Below are positions 1-9,625 of a DNA stretch of 64,000 bases, piece after piece; position 1 is the stretch's first letter, and the number at the start of each line of letters is the position of its first letter. The stretch is from the NCBI RefSeq assembly GCF_024124765.2, contig NZ_JAMXSR020000002.1, positions 4,021,541 through 4,085,540 on the forward strand, read 5' to 3'. The DNA is from Sphingomonas sp. H160509 (GTDB lineage Bacteria > Pseudomonadota > Alphaproteobacteria > Sphingomonadales > Sphingomonadaceae). The position numbers and the translations under genes are program-made. The notes beneath the pieces are model-generated. The model saw only the letters and a list, made by a program, of their open reading frames with translations. It was not told the origin of the DNA and made no database searches.

Positions 1-9
1 GACGCAACC

Positions 10-892
10 ATGGCCGCTTACGAAAACCTCTATTGGTGGTCCAACGACGGGCTGAGGCTCCACGCGAGGGACTATCCGGGCGGCGCGGAAGGCCAACTAC
101 CGATTATTTGCATGCCCGGCCTGACGCGTAATGCCCGCGATTTTGATGCGCTCGCGGCAAGACTGGCGGGGCGCTGGCGCCTGATCGCGGTGGACTTTCG
201 CGGGCGGGGCGAGAGCGCCTACGCGAAGGACCCGATGTCGTACGTGCCGCTGACCTACGTGCAGGACGTCGAGGCATTGCTGACCGATCAGGGTATCGAC
301 CGGTATATCGCGTTCGGCACGTCGCTCGGCGGGATCGTGACGATGCTGATGGCGGGGCCATCGCGCGGCCGGATGATGGCGGCGTTGCTCAACGACGTGG
401 GGCCGGAGATCGACGCGCAGGGCTTGTCGCGGATCCGCGGCTATGTCGGCAAGGCGAGCGTCTTCCCGACCTGGATGCATGCCGCGCGCTGCGTTTCGGA
501 GAACAACGCCGACGTCTATCCCGACTGGCAGATCGAGGACTGGCTGGCGATGGCCAAGCGGCTGTACCGGCTCAACAGTTCGGGGCGCATCGTGCTCGAT
601 TACGATCTGAAGATCGCCGAGCCGTTCCGCGTGTCGGGGAACGAGGCGGGGCCTGACATGTGGCAGGCGCTGGCGTCATTGCGCGACGTGCCGACGCTGA
701 TCGTGCGCGGGGGGCGATCGGACCTGCTGTCGGCGGCGACGGCGGAGCGGATGGCGGCATCGCTCGACCACGCGGACCTGGTGACGGTTCCAGGCGTCGG
801 CCACGCGCCGACGTTGAGCGAGACGATGCTGCAGGAGCCGATCGACCGGTTGCTGGTGCGCGCGCTTGAGGGGGGCGGCGATCCGTGCCTAG
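10..892 (+). CDS. alpha/beta fold hydrolase (frameshifted near its end)
   Basis: About 293 residues after correction. The fold is shown by an oxyanion-region HG-like stretch (CMPGLTRN, near residue 34), the nucleophile elbow GTSLGG with Ser about 105, and the late catalytic His in GVGHAP (about 265). The substrate cannot be named; the family includes esterases, lactonases and C-C hydrolases. As read, the frame runs on into the next gene. A six-G run at 870-875 appears one base too long: removing one G gives a stop at 890-892 and a C-terminus of normal length, followed by a separate SDR gene 60 bases on. The start at 10 is the first ATG in the window, so an upstream start cannot be excluded. 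Confidence 0.8.
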
Positions 893-951
893 GGACATCC
901 GGCCAAGGCCGCGCGTTAGGCGTGGGCCTTACTGACAAGCCGGGAAACTTG

Positions 952-1710
952 ATGATCGAACGCGCCGACCTCCATACGACTGCCCGCCCGCTCAAGGGTC
1001 GCCGCGCGATCATTACCGGGGGAACGACCGGGATCGGCCGGGCGATCGCGGTCATGCTCGCCGCGAACGGAGCCAAGGTCTATGTCTGTGGGCGCGACGA
1101 ACGGTATCTTCGGGACGCACTGACGCACATCCGCCAAGTCGGCGAGGGCGACGGGATGATCACCGAACTGGCCGATCCCGACAAAGTCCGCGCGTTTTTC
1201 GATGCGGGCGAGGCGTATCTCGGTGGGTTCGACATCACTGTCATCAACGCCGCGGTAGCGGCCGGTGGCCTGACGCAGATGACCGAGGACGAACTTCGCT
1301 ACGCGATCGCGGTCGATTTCACAGCGTACCTGCTCAGCGCGCATCATGCGGCGCATCGGATGACGCCGATCGGCGACATGGTCATCATCGGCTCGCTGAG
1401 CGCGCATATCCTCGGGCCAAGCTCGACCGTCTATGCCGGGATCAAGTCCGGGATCGCGGGTTTTTCCGAAGCGTTGCGGCGCGAACTGGGGCCGAAGGGT
1501 ATTCGTGTGTCGCTGGTCGAGCCGGGCAAGGTCGGGTCGGACATGCAGTATCCCGACGTGCCCGACGACAAGCAGCGCCAGATGATCGAGGCGGAGCAGA
1601 TGCTGCGAGGCGAGGACATCGCGGCGGGCGTCGAGTTCCTGCTCACCCAGCCGACCCGCTCGGTGATCCAGCAGATCGTCATCGTCCCGCGCGCGCTTGA
1701 GGGGGAATAA
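952..1710 (+). CDS. SDR family NAD(P)-dependent oxidoreductase
   Basis: A classical short-chain dehydrogenase of about 252 residues. It has the cofactor-binding TGGTTGIG motif near the N-terminus, an INAAVAAG stretch in place of NNAG, a Ser in GSLSA and the catalytic YAGIK (YxxxK) motif. It would oxidise or reduce a hydroxyl/carbonyl group, but the substrate is not evident. The ATG at 952 is chosen because the glycine-rich motif then falls about 20 residues in, as is usual. The apparent continuity with the upstream hydrolase is most likely a homopolymer error. The two genes are probably co-transcribed. Confidence 0.8.
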   Translation: MIERADLHTTARPLKGRRAIITGGTTGIGRAIAVMLAANGAKVYVCGRDERYLRDALTHIRQVGEGDGMITELADPDKVRAFFDAGEAYLGGFDITVINAAVAAGGLTQMTEDELRYAIAVDFTAYLLSAHHAAHRMTPIGDMVIIGSLSAHILGPSSTVYAGIKSGIAGFSEALRRELGPKGIRVSLVEPGKVGSDMQYPDVPDDKQRQMIEAEQMLRGEDIAAGVEFLLTQPTRSVIQQIVIVPRALEGE

Positions 1711-1725
1711 TCTTCCCTCCTAGTT

Positions 1726-1745
1726 CTCCCGCTTTCGCGGGGGAG
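1726..1745. terminator. short GC hairpin between SDR and GH130 gene
   Basis: CTCCCGC pairs with GCGGGGGAG across a short loop, just after the SDR stop codon. It may act as a terminator or be a degenerate intergenic repeat of the CCCGCNNNNGCGGG kind. There is no T tract. An AAGGAGA ribosome-binding site for the next gene follows about 10 bases upstream of its ATG. Confidence 0.4.
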
Positions 1746-1772
1746 CACGGCATACTCACCAAGGAGAATAGC

Positions 1773-2884
1773 ATGTTCGACCAGCTCGTCTTCACCCCCC
1801 GCCGACATCGACCTGTCGCGCTCGCCGCTTGCGGGGAAGGTCGGCGCGGAGACCTATGTGCTCGGCGCGTTCAACCCGGGGATGACGCGGCTGGCGAATG
1901 GCAATTTGCTGTTGATGGTGCGAGTCGGCGAGGCGCTCAAGCAGCCGATCAGGAACGGCAACGTCCACGCGATCCGCTGGCAGGACGGCGCATATCTGCT
2001 CGATGCGTGGCCGTTGCAGATGGTGGATACCAAGGATCCGCGGAAGTTCCTGATCCCCGGCGGCGGGTGGAAGGTGATGGCACTGACGTCGCTGTCGTGG
2101 CTGCTCCCGGTCGAGCTGGATGCCGAGGGTCGCTCGGTCGTCACGGTGCATTACGACAAGGCGATCGCGCCGCGCACGTCGTACCAATGCTACGGCGTCG
2201 AGGATGCGCGGATCTCTAAGGTCGGCGACCGCTATCTGATGACCACCTGTTCGGTGAGCCCGGAACGGCATTCGACCACGCTGTATACGTCCGCCGATGC
2301 GCTCGACTGGCAGCTCGAGGGGGATCGTGCTCGATCACCAGAACAAGGACATGCTGATCTTCGAGGGCCTGATCGATGGCCAGTATTGGGCGCAGACGCG
2401 ACCGCTCGGCGACCTGTATTTCGCCTATCCACCAGGCAGCGAATGGCGCAGCGGGCCGTCGATCAACCTGTCGCGCTCGCCCGATGCGCTGCACTGGAAA
2501 CCGCATGACAAGCCAGGCATCCGGCCGCATGCGGCCACGGTATCGACCGCACGGATGGGTGGCGGCGCGCCTCCGATCCTGACTGATCGTGGCTGGCTGA
2601 CGCTGTGGCACGGGGTGGAGCCATCGGGCGTGGTCGGGATTTACCGGACGTACTGGTCGATCCTGGACAAGGACGATCCCTCGATCACGGTGGCGACCGA
2701 GCATGCCGCACTGCTGGAGCCGAACCCGGCGCTGACCGAGCCGTTGAAGGACAGCATGTACCTCGACAACGTCGTCTTCACGACGGGCATCGCCGACGCG
2801 GGCGATTTCTATGTGGTCGCCAGCGGCGAGGCGGATTTGGCATGCCGGATCACGCATATCGCGAAGGCCGTGTTCGCCGGTTGA
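1773..2884 (+). CDS. glycoside hydrolase family 130-like protein (two frameshifts)
   Basis: Corrected length is about 369 residues, typical of GH130 beta-mannoside phosphorylases and related five-bladed propeller enzymes. Supporting pieces are GAFNPGMTR with GNLLLMVR at the N-terminus, GVEDARIS (the EDxR-type motif) about one third in, and YLDNVVFTTGI near the C-terminus. The exact reaction (phosphorolysis or hydrolysis of a mannoside) cannot be decided. Six C at 1795-1800 and five G at 2319-2323 each appear one base too long; removing them joins the three frames without a gap. A good AAGGAGA ribosome-binding site supports the ATG at 1773. No sugar transporter or regulator is adjacent. Confidence 0.7.
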
Positions 2885-2891
2885 GCGCTAG

Positions 2892-2928
2892 CCAGGAGGG
2901 AGGACGCAGCGCGCGGCCTCCCTCCTGG
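2892..2928. terminator. bidirectional hairpin terminator
   Basis: A perfect 12-bp inverted repeat, CCAGGAGGGAGG (2892-2903) and CCTCCCTCCTGG (2917-2928), with a 13-base loop. It lies in the 53-base gap between two convergent genes, the place where a shared terminator is expected. No U tract follows, so intrinsic termination is an inference from position and stem strength. Confidence 0.65.
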
Positions 2929-2937
2929 AAAGTCGGA

Positions 2938-3294
2938 TCAGCAGCGGCCGAACGACTTCGAAACGACGACATGGCCAGCGACCGAGATCGTGACCTTCAC
3001 GCCGGTAGGGATGCCCCATGTCGTGCAGATGTCCAGGCAAGCCTGCGCTGCGGTTCCGCTGGGGAAGATCGACGGAATGGGCAGGCAGATCGAGCCGAAC
3101 CCTAGTGGCAGATTGACGCAGACCTGTCCGTTGTTGACCGTGACGCTGATACACCCGCCGGCTAGTACCAAGGCGCCGCCATTGGAAACGTCGGTTTCCG
3201 CACTAACCGAAGCAATATTGGCCGACTTTGCATGTTGCGCAGCGGCGTCAAGAGCACTCTGAATCTGTTTTGGGTCGAAATCATAGGCAGCCAT
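2938..3294 (-). CDS. cysteine-rich protein of unknown function
   Basis: I do not recognise this 118-residue protein. It has a helical, Ala/Gln-rich N-terminus and then a beta-rich half. The six cysteines fall in GGCIS, GQVCVN, GSICLP, AQACLDICTTW and a C-terminal FGRC. There is no clear signal peptide, membrane segment or lipobox. The start at 3294 is preferred over 3303 because AAAAGGATGA then sits at ribosome-binding distance. Base composition is less GC-rich than the flanking genes, and the promoter side has a 230-base AT-richer gap. The even spread of cysteines suggests disulphides, metal binding or a modified peptide, none of which can be decided here. Confidence 0.6.
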   Translation of the reverse strand: MAAYDFDPKQIQSALDAAAQHAKSANIASVSAETDVSNGGALVLAGGCISVTVNNGQVCVNLPLGFGSICLPIPSIFPSGTAAQACLDICTTWGIPTGVKVTISVAGHVVVSKSFGRC

Positions 3295-3526
3295 AACGGT
3301 CATCCTTTTATTGCCGGTATTCCGGTCCAGCTGTTTTACGGGCTAGGTCGCATAAGGCTCAACGCGAACATTGTCCGTTTCGCTTGGCTATCGATGCAAA
3401 GACTTGGATTAATGGTCCGATTCGACGGGAATACTGTACCAATGCCGATTGTGTTGCCAGCGCTGGCGCACGGTAAGTCCGCACGCGCCCTTGAAAGAGC
3501 TCGCGAAAATCGGCATCGCGTCGGCC

Positions 3527-4679
3527 ATGGCCGCTCCCGTCAACATCCTCCACCTCCACTCCTCGTTCGACCTAGGGAGGGAAGGAGGCGCGCGCGGTTC
3601 GGCTGATGAATGCGTTCGGCGATCGCGCGAAACACACCATCGTGTCGGGCGTGCCCGATGCGCTGAGCGCGCGGGACTCGATCGCGAAAGGGGGGTGCGC
3701 TACGAGATCGCACAGAACCCGCCGCCGCTGACGGGCAAGCCGTCGGTCGCGCGCTACGAGGCGATCGCGCAGTATATGCGGCGGTTCGATCTGGTGCTGA
3801 CGTACAACTGGGGTGCGATCGACGGGGCGATGGCGCGACGGGCGTTCGCCAAGGGCGCGCCACCGCTGGTGCACCACGAGGACGGGTTCAACGCCGACGA
3901 AGCGGGCGGGTTGAAGATCGAGCGCAACATCTATCGGCGGCTCGCGCTGGGCGCTACGCATGCGTTGGCGGTGCCGTCCGAGGTGCTCGAAGGCATCGCG
4001 CTGAAGACGTGGAAGCAGCCGCGTGAGCGCGTCCACCGGATCGTCAACGGGATCGGCACCGCCTATTACGCGCAGAAGCCCGAACCCAAGGCGATCCCGG
4101 GATTTACGCCCAACGCAAAGGAAGTCGTGATCGGCGCGCTGGCGGGCCTTCGAGACGTGAAGGACCTGACTGCGCTGGTGCGCGCGGTCGGTGGCGTTTC
4201 CGGGCGGGTTCGCCTCGTGATCGTCGGGGGGGGGGCCGGAGCGCGCGAACATACTGCAGGCCGCTGCGGCGATGGGGATGGCGGACAAGCTGGTACTGCC
4301 CGGATTCCTCGATCGGCCGTACCGCTATATTGGCCATTTCGACATGCTGGCGCTGTCGTCGCGGAGCGAGCAGTTTCCGATCTCGGTGGTCGAGGCGATG
4401 GCCGCCGGCTTGCCGATCGCGAGCTACCCGGTCGGCGATATCAGGCGGATGGTCTCGGCGGAGAATTTGCCGTTCGTGACCGAACTCCCCGGCGAAGTGC
4501 GGTTGCGCGATGCGCTGCAGGCACTGGTCGCCGATCCTGCGTTGCGCGCCTCGGTCGGCGCCGCGAACCAGGCCAAGGCGCGGGCCGAATACGACGAAGC
4601 GGTTATGATCGCTCGCTATCGTGCGTTGTACGAGGATGCGCTCGGCCGGCCCGGCGTACTAGGCGAACTACTAACCTAG
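3527..4679 (+). CDS. glycosyltransferase family 4 protein (three frameshifts)
   Basis: Corrected length is about 383 residues. The N-terminal domain starts with PVNILHLHSSFD, followed by a KEARAVRLMNAFGD stretch typical of GT4 enzymes. The C-terminal nucleotide-sugar domain has VIGALAGLRDVKD, VLPGFLDRP and SEQFPISVVEAMAAGLPI, containing the E-x7-E type donor-binding motif. It would transfer a sugar from an NDP-donor to an envelope glycan or lipid; the acceptor is unknown. Indels are inferred at about 3575-3581, in the G run 3690-3695, and in the ten-G run 4226-4235. No other polysaccharide gene is adjacent. Confidence 0.75.
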
Positions 4680-4749
4680 GTCGTAATATTGCTCGCGCGT
4701 TGCGTCCTTGCGATATAGGGGGGCCGTATTTTCCGGGAGAGGTGACGTC

Positions 4750-6155
4750 GTGTTCAAGGGCCTGAAGCCTATCGTCTATAACGGTCGGGAAGTCTGGCCT
4801 CTGGTTGAGGGCGGCAAGGGCGTCGCCGCGACCAACCACGCGTCGGCCGGCGCCTGGGCTGCGGCCGGGGGGCATCGGCACCGTGTCGGCAGTCAACGCC
4901 GACAGCTACGATCCCGAGGGCAAGATCATCCCGCAGGTCTATGCGGCGCTGACCCGGCGCGACCGGCACGAGGAACTCGTCCAGTACGCGATCGAAGGCG
5001 CGGTCCAGCAAGTCGAGCGCGCGTACGAGATCGCCGACGGAAAGGGCGCAATCAACATCAACGTGCTGTGGGAAATGGGCGGCGCGCAGCGGATCCTGCA
5101 CGGCGTGCTCGAACGCACCCGCGGCAAGGTCGCCGGCGTCACCTGCGGCGCAGGCATGCCGTACAAGCTGTCCGAGATCACCGCGTCCTACGGCGTCAGC
5201 TACCTGCCGATCGTCAGCTCCGGCCGTGCCTTCCGCGCGCTGTGGAAGCGGGCGTATTCGAAGGCGGCCGAGTGGCTTGCCGCGGTGGTGTACGAGGATC
5301 CGTGGCTCGCGGGCGGGCATAACGGCCTGTCGAATGCCGAGGACCCGTTGAAGCCGCAGGACCCGTATCCGCGCGTGAAGGAACTGCGCGACGTAATGCG
5401 CGAAGGCGGCATCTCGGACGACGTGCCGATCGTCATGGCTGGCGGCGTTTGGTATCTGCGCGACTGGAACGACTGGATCGACAATCCCGAGCTTGGAACG
5501 ATCGCGTTTCAGTTCGGCACGCGGCCCTTGCTAACGCGCGAAAGCCCGATCCCGCAGGGGTGGAAGGACGCGTTGACGCAGATCGAGGAAGGCGACGTGC
5601 TGTTGCACAAGTTCTCGCCGACCGGCTTCTACTCGTCGGCGGTGCGCAATCCGTTCCTGCGCTCGCTGGAAGCACGCTCCGAGCGCCAGATCGCGTTCTC
5701 GACGCAGGAGGCTGGCGATCATGTGTTCCAGCTCGACGTCGGCGTGAAGGGCAAGAACTTCTGGGTCACGCGCAACGACCTGCTGCGTGCGCGGCAGTGG
5801 TTCGGCGAGGGGCTATACCGATGCGCTCAAGACGCCGGATAACACGCTGGTGTTCGTCAGCCCGACCGAAAAGGGCATGATCCGCAAGGACCAGGCCGAC
5901 TGCATGGGCTGCTTGTCGCAATGCTCGTTCTCGAGCTGGGCAGATACCGAGACCAACTCGACCGGACGCCTCGCCGACCCGCGCAGCTTCTGCATCCAGA
6001 AGACGTTGCAGGACATCGCGCACGGCGGCGACATCGACCAGAATCTGATGTTCGCGGGTCATGCCGCGTATAATTTCAAGAAGGACCCGTTCTACTCGAA
6101 CGGGTTCGTGCCCAGCGTTGGGCAGTTGGTCGATCGGATTTTGACGGGCGATTGA
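4750..6155 (+). CDS. nitronate monooxygenase family flavoprotein (two frameshifts)
   Basis: Corrected length is about 467 residues. The TIM-barrel flavin enzyme is recognised by GGIGTVSAVN near residue 40, VTCGAGMPYKL, PIVMAGGVWYL and the phosphate-binding IAFQFGTRPL. The family (2-nitropropane dioxygenase-like, related to PfaD enoyl reductases) uses FMN; the substrate here is unknown. A C-terminal extension holds three close cysteines, DCMGCLSQC, and a further Cys in FCIQK. The GTG at 4750 is chosen because the homologous FKGLKPIVYNG start follows at once and GGAGAGGTGA lies upstream. Extra G residues are inferred at 4867-4872 and 5809-5812. Confidence 0.75.
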
Positions 6156-6267
6156 GGCGAGGGTGGCCGCGCGCGATGATGTCGAACCTTCGATAGCATC
6201 GGTTGTGCGACACCTCGTGCCCTGGGACAGACCTGCGCTGATCGGTTGGAACCAACCGAAGCTTGTT

Positions 6268-6314
6268 TCCCCGCGAAGGCGGGGACCCAGTCTGGGCTCC
6301 CGCCTTCGCGGGAG
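6268..6314. repeat. palindromic intergenic repeat
   Basis: Two arms, CCCCGCGAAGGCGGGG and CTCCCGCCTTCGCGGG, flank a short centre containing CCCAGTCTGGG. Each arm is itself partly self-complementary. It is the one recognisable element in the 315-base gap between the nitronate monooxygenase and LysE genes. The rest of that gap shows nothing I can name except the short inverted motif GGTTGGAACCAACC. Confidence 0.6.
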
Positions 6315-6470
6315 AACAAGGGAGGGCCGAACGGCGATCGAATTCGGCCGCAACCTTGGCTAGACGCGCGCGAAGCAGGTTTCAGGCAATGGATTGGGCT
6401 AGGCAAATCTTGGCCTGAACCAACCGCGGGCGTTTCTCGTTCGCGAGGCTAACAGGAATAGGATGCACCC

Positions 6471-7109
6471 ATGACGCTACACGCCTGGTGGTTGTTTGTA
6501 GTTGCGGTGTTCCTCCTATGCGGGACGCCCGGACCCAACATGCTGCACGTCATGACGCGCAGCATCACCTTTGGCGCACGGCGCAGCGTCGCGGCCATGG
6601 CGGGGTGCCTGACCGCACTGGTGCTTGTGCTGGCGGCGTCCGCGGCTGGCGTATCCGCGCTGCTCGCGGCATGGCCGCGGGTGTTCGACGCGCTGCGTTA
6701 TGCCGGTGTCGCGTACCTCATATTCCTCGGGATCAAGGCTTGGCGCGGGGCGGGGTCTCCGATCGACGTCGGCGACGATACGACGCCGGTGGCACTCCTT
6801 CCTTCCGTGTCTGTGTGGCGCCTGTTTCGCGGGGGGTTCGTGATCGGGATCAGCAATCCCAAGCTGTTGCTGTTCGCCGCCGCCTTCCTGCCGCAGTTCG
6901 TCGACCGCGCCTCGCCGCAAGCGCCGCAGTTCGCGATACTTGTAGTGACTTTCGCGGTGGTCGAGAGCTTCTGGTACGGCGTGTATGCAGCCGGTGGGAG
7001 GACGCTCGCGCGCTATCTGACGCGCCCGGCTTTGCGGCGCGCGTTCGACCGCGTGACGGGGGCGATCTTCGTCGGGTTCGGTCTCGCTTTGCTGCGGGTG
7101 CGAGCATAG
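6471..7109 (+). CDS. LysE/RhtB family exporter
   Basis: A 212-residue integral membrane protein with about six hydrophobic segments. The family signature lies at the N-terminus: GTPGPNMLHVMTRSITFG, followed by the hydrophobic AGCLTALVLVLAASAAG and YLIFLGIKAWRG. GFVIGISNPKLLLF starts the second half. Members export amino acids or related small metabolites across the inner membrane by proton antiport. The substrate cannot be told from sequence. The length matches the family and the frame is intact. The gene stands alone between two intergenic gaps. Confidence 0.85.
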   Translation: MTLHAWWLFVVAVFLLCGTPGPNMLHVMTRSITFGARRSVAAMAGCLTALVLVLAASAAGVSALLAAWPRVFDALRYAGVAYLIFLGIKAWRGAGSPIDVGDDTTPVALLPSVSVWRLFRGGFVIGISNPKLLLFAAAFLPQFVDRASPQAPQFAILVVTFAVVESFWYGVYAAGGRTLARYLTRPALRRAFDRVTGAIFVGFGLALLRVRA

Positions 7110-7235
7110 CGAAAACGTGCCGCGCCATTGCCGTTCGGGGCGATAGCGCGCATAGCTGACGCATCGCGGCGCTTCGTACGGGCAGGCTGCGACTGAGAGA
7201 TGCTTTGCGCTCCCGCTCCGAGCCGGGAATGCCGC

Positions 7236-7523
7236 ATGACGATCTATTCTGCTATCGCACCTTCGAGGGATCGCATCGTGACGACGGGCACCGAAACGGT
7301 CGTGCCGATCTCGCGCGCGGTGAACGTCAGCGTCGAACAGCCTCAGGTGGTGGCGATGTGCAAGAAGCATGACGCGATCATCAGTGCGATCGAGACGCTG
7401 CCATCAGGTGGCACGCGCGTCGTGCTGATGAACAGTGCCGATGCCGCGAAGATCATCAAGGCGTTCGGGTCGAAGGTTCTGACCGGGAACGTCGCGCGGA
7501 CACATTGGATGCGTGCGGTCTGA
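7236..7523 (+). CDS. small hypothetical protein
   Basis: An unrecognised 95-residue soluble protein. It has no signal peptide or membrane segment, and an alternating hydrophobic pattern (RVVLMNSADAAKIIKAFG) that suggests a small alpha/beta fold. The two Cys/His-bearing positions (MCKKHD) are not enough to propose metal binding. The ATG at 7236 is preferred to an in-frame upstream start at 7200 because the protein composition becomes ordinary only from there. Codon use matches the neighbours, so it is probably expressed. Confidence 0.5.
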   Translation: MTIYSAIAPSRDRIVTTGTETVVPISRAVNVSVEQPQVVAMCKKHDAIISAIETLPSGGTRVVLMNSADAAKIIKAFGSKVLTGNVARTHWMRAV

Positions 7524-7533
7524 CTGGAGTCTA

Positions 7534-7661
7534 AATCCTCCCCCGCCAGGGGGAGGTGGCTGGCGCTTGCCGGTCGGAGGGGGAGGACACGGAACGTATG
7601 TTTCGCTTTCCTCCCCCCTCCGTCACCGTCGGTGCCACCTCCCCCTAGCGGGGGGAGGATT
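7534..7661. repeat. nested palindromic repeat, copy A
   Basis: An approximately 128-base element with outer arms AATCCTCCCCCGCCAGGGGG and CCCCCTAGCGGGGGGAGGATT. Inner arms are CGGAGGGGGAGG and CCTCCCCCCTCCG around a core containing GGAACGTATGTTTCGC. The same architecture recurs at 38946-39064 and 57316-57443. It fills the gap between the hypothetical gene and the lipoprotein gene and may also help terminate both. Confidence 0.75.
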
Positions 7662-7725
7662 AACTGGCGAACGAAACAAGGGCGGGCGGTATAGCCGCCG
7701 CAATTTCGCGTGGTGTCCGGCCCGA

Positions 7726-7917
7726 TCAGTCGGCGACCGTGCCAACGACGGCGCCACCAGCGCCGCCAACGGCTGCGCCCTTCTCGACGCTACCACCGGT
7801 CGCGGCGGCGACGCCTGCGCCACCGGCTGCACCGATGCCCGCGCCCTTGAGCGTCGAGCATGCGCTCATCGACACGGCGGATGCGACCAGCAGGGCGGAA
7901 ACGGCAAACTTCTTCAT
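7726..7917 (-). CDS. small glycine-rich lipoprotein
   Basis: A 63-residue protein starting MKKFAVSALLVASAVSMSAC, a type II signal peptide with lipobox (S-M-S-A-C, Cys at about 20). The mature part is an Ala/Gly/Val-rich sequence with GAGIGAAGGAG and a YMGG/OmpA-like glycine-zipper pattern (GGAGGAVVG). It would be anchored to the envelope, and small entericidin or glycine-zipper lipoproteins look like this. The start at 7917 is chosen because the signal peptide begins there, with GGAG-like sequence upstream (GGAGTATCC on the complement side). Confidence 0.7.
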   Translation of the reverse strand: MKKFAVSALLVASAVSMSACSTLKGAGIGAAGGAGVAAATGGSVEKGAAVGGAGGAVVGTVAD

Positions 7918-8007
7918 CTTGGATACTCCTGTCTCTCCGGGGGTATCCAACAAATGCTGCATCGCGGCATCGGTTCCGAAATATTGATGCAGATCGTATC
8001 GGTGGGT

Positions 8008-9007
8008 TCAGATCCAGCCGTCGAGCACCTGATCCGGCGGGCGATGGCCATCCGCCCACATCCGGATATTCTGGATGACGCGCTCGCCCGATGCCATCCG
8101 CCCTTCGAGCGTCGCTGAGCCCATGTGCGGCAGCATCACGACGTTGGGCAGCGCGAGCAGCCGCGGATCGATCATCGGCTCGTGCGCCCAGACGTCGAGA
8201 CCGGCGCCCGCCAAACGTCCGGCCTCCAACGCATCGACCAGCGCGCCCTCGTCGACGATCCCGCCGCGCGCCGCATTGATCAGGTACACATGCGGCTGCA
8301 TTAGGCCGATCCGGCGGGCGTCGATCAGGTCGCGGCTGTCGGCGTTCAAGGGCGTGTGGATCGTGACGATGTCGACGGCGCCGAGCATGTCGTCGAGCGA
8401 TGCATGGAAGGTGGCGGCTAGCTGCGCCTCGCGGACCGCGGGGGAGGCGGGTGCGGTTATGATAATGGATCGTCAGCCCGAACACGCGCGCCCTCAGCGC
8501 GACCGCCTGGCCGATCCGACCCATCCCGACGATCCCGAGCGCCTTGCCGCCGATCCGGTGACCGAGCATTCCGCCCGGACTCCAGCCGTTCCACTGGCCC
8601 GACCGCACCAGCTTCTCGCCCTCGGCTAGCCGCCGCGGCACCGATAGGATCAACGCCATCGTCATGTCCGCGGTGTCCTCGGTGAGCACTCCCGGCGTGT
8701 TGGTGACGATGATTCCGCGTGCGCGCGCCGCCTTGAGGTCGATATGGTTCACGCCCGCACCGTAGTTCGCGATCAGCTTCAGGCGGTCGCCCGCGCCGGC
8801 GATCAGCGCCGCATCAATCTCGTCGGTCACGGTCGGCACGAACACGTCGCAATCGGCCATCGCCGCGGCGAGCTGGTCGCGGTCGAGCTTCACATCGGCG
8901 CGGTTGTTCTGCGTGTCGAACAGCGCCTCCATCCGGTCCATGAGTGTGTCGGCCAGCTCGCGGGTGACGACGACCTTGGGGTTCGGACAGCGGCGTGTGT
9001 CGATCAT
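8008..9007 (-). CDS. D-isomer specific 2-hydroxyacid dehydrogenase (frameshifted)
   Basis: Corrected length is about 332 residues. The N-terminal catalytic half has YGAGVNHIDL and the NTPGVLTEDTAD segment. The NAD-binding domain has GIVGMGRIGQAVA. The C-terminal half has INAARGGIVDEGAL with the substrate-binding Arg, and MLPHMGSAT with the catalytic His. The sequence resembles glyoxylate/hydroxypyruvate reductases and would reduce a 2-keto acid with NAD(P)H. Five G at 8440-8444 (plus-strand) appear one base too long; removing one joins the RLP and AVREAQLA segments. It is next to, but not obviously linked with, the lipoprotein gene downstream. Confidence 0.8.
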
Positions 9008-9123
9008 GCGACCGGCTTGGCGAAGGTGCTCGTGCCCGTCAACGTCCCGTCAACGTGAGGGGCCGCAACTTCGGTTGAGGAAAGCGGTTCGTCGCGATAG
9101 GACATCGGTTCGCCAGTTAGGAC

Positions 9124-9625
9124 ATGACCATGCGCATTCTCGCCGCCGCGCTTTCCGTTTTTGTTGCCAGCGCGCTGGTGCCCGACCCGGTGGCGGCGGC
9201 CGACGCGACGCAGAAGCGCGTGCCCTATTACGCGTCGATCTCGGCGTCGCGCGCGCGGATGAGGACCGGGCCGGCACGGACGTATCCGGCGAGCTGGCTT
9301 TACCAACGCCAGGATCTGCCGATCAAGGTGGTCGCGATCTTCAAGGAATGGCGCAAGGTCGCTGATCCTGACGGTACCGAGGGTTGGATGCAGGCCAACC
9401 TGCTGAGCGGTACGCGGACCGCGATCGTGCATGGCGGTGGGCCGGTGGAGCTGCGGGAGAAGCCCAATGCGGGGGAGCCGGTTGCTGTGGCGCGCGGCAC
9501 CGGGCGTGGTTGGGCGCCTGAGCCAGTGCGGGAATGGCTGGTGCCGGATGGATGTTAAGGGGCAGGCGGGGTTTGTTGCCGTTGGGGGGCTTTGGGGTGT
9601 CGAGGCTGGTGAAGTCTTGCCTTGA
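9124..9625 (+). CDS. secreted SH3 domain protein (frameshifted)
   Basis: Corrected length is about 166 residues. An N-terminal Sec signal (RILAAALSVFVASALVPDPVAAAD) precedes a bacterial SH3-like domain: YYASISASRARMRTGPA, LPIKVVAIFKEWRKVAD and GTEGWMQANLLSG, with a second half ending GVVGRLSQCGNGWCRMDVKG. Such proteins act in the periplasm, often binding cell-wall material. As read, the frame would stop at 9558. Five G at 9471-9475 are probably four, and then translation continues through the expected CGNGWC block to 9625. The divergent 2-hydroxyacid dehydrogenase starts 116 bases upstream. Confidence 0.75.

Noticed and set aside
10..1710. Apparent alpha/beta hydrolase-SDR fusion protein of 566 residues
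   Set aside because: The join is a Pro/Gly-poor linker of non-family sequence after a six-G run. Removing one G gives a stop at 890-892, and the SDR has its own ATG and motif spacing, so two separate genes are likelier.
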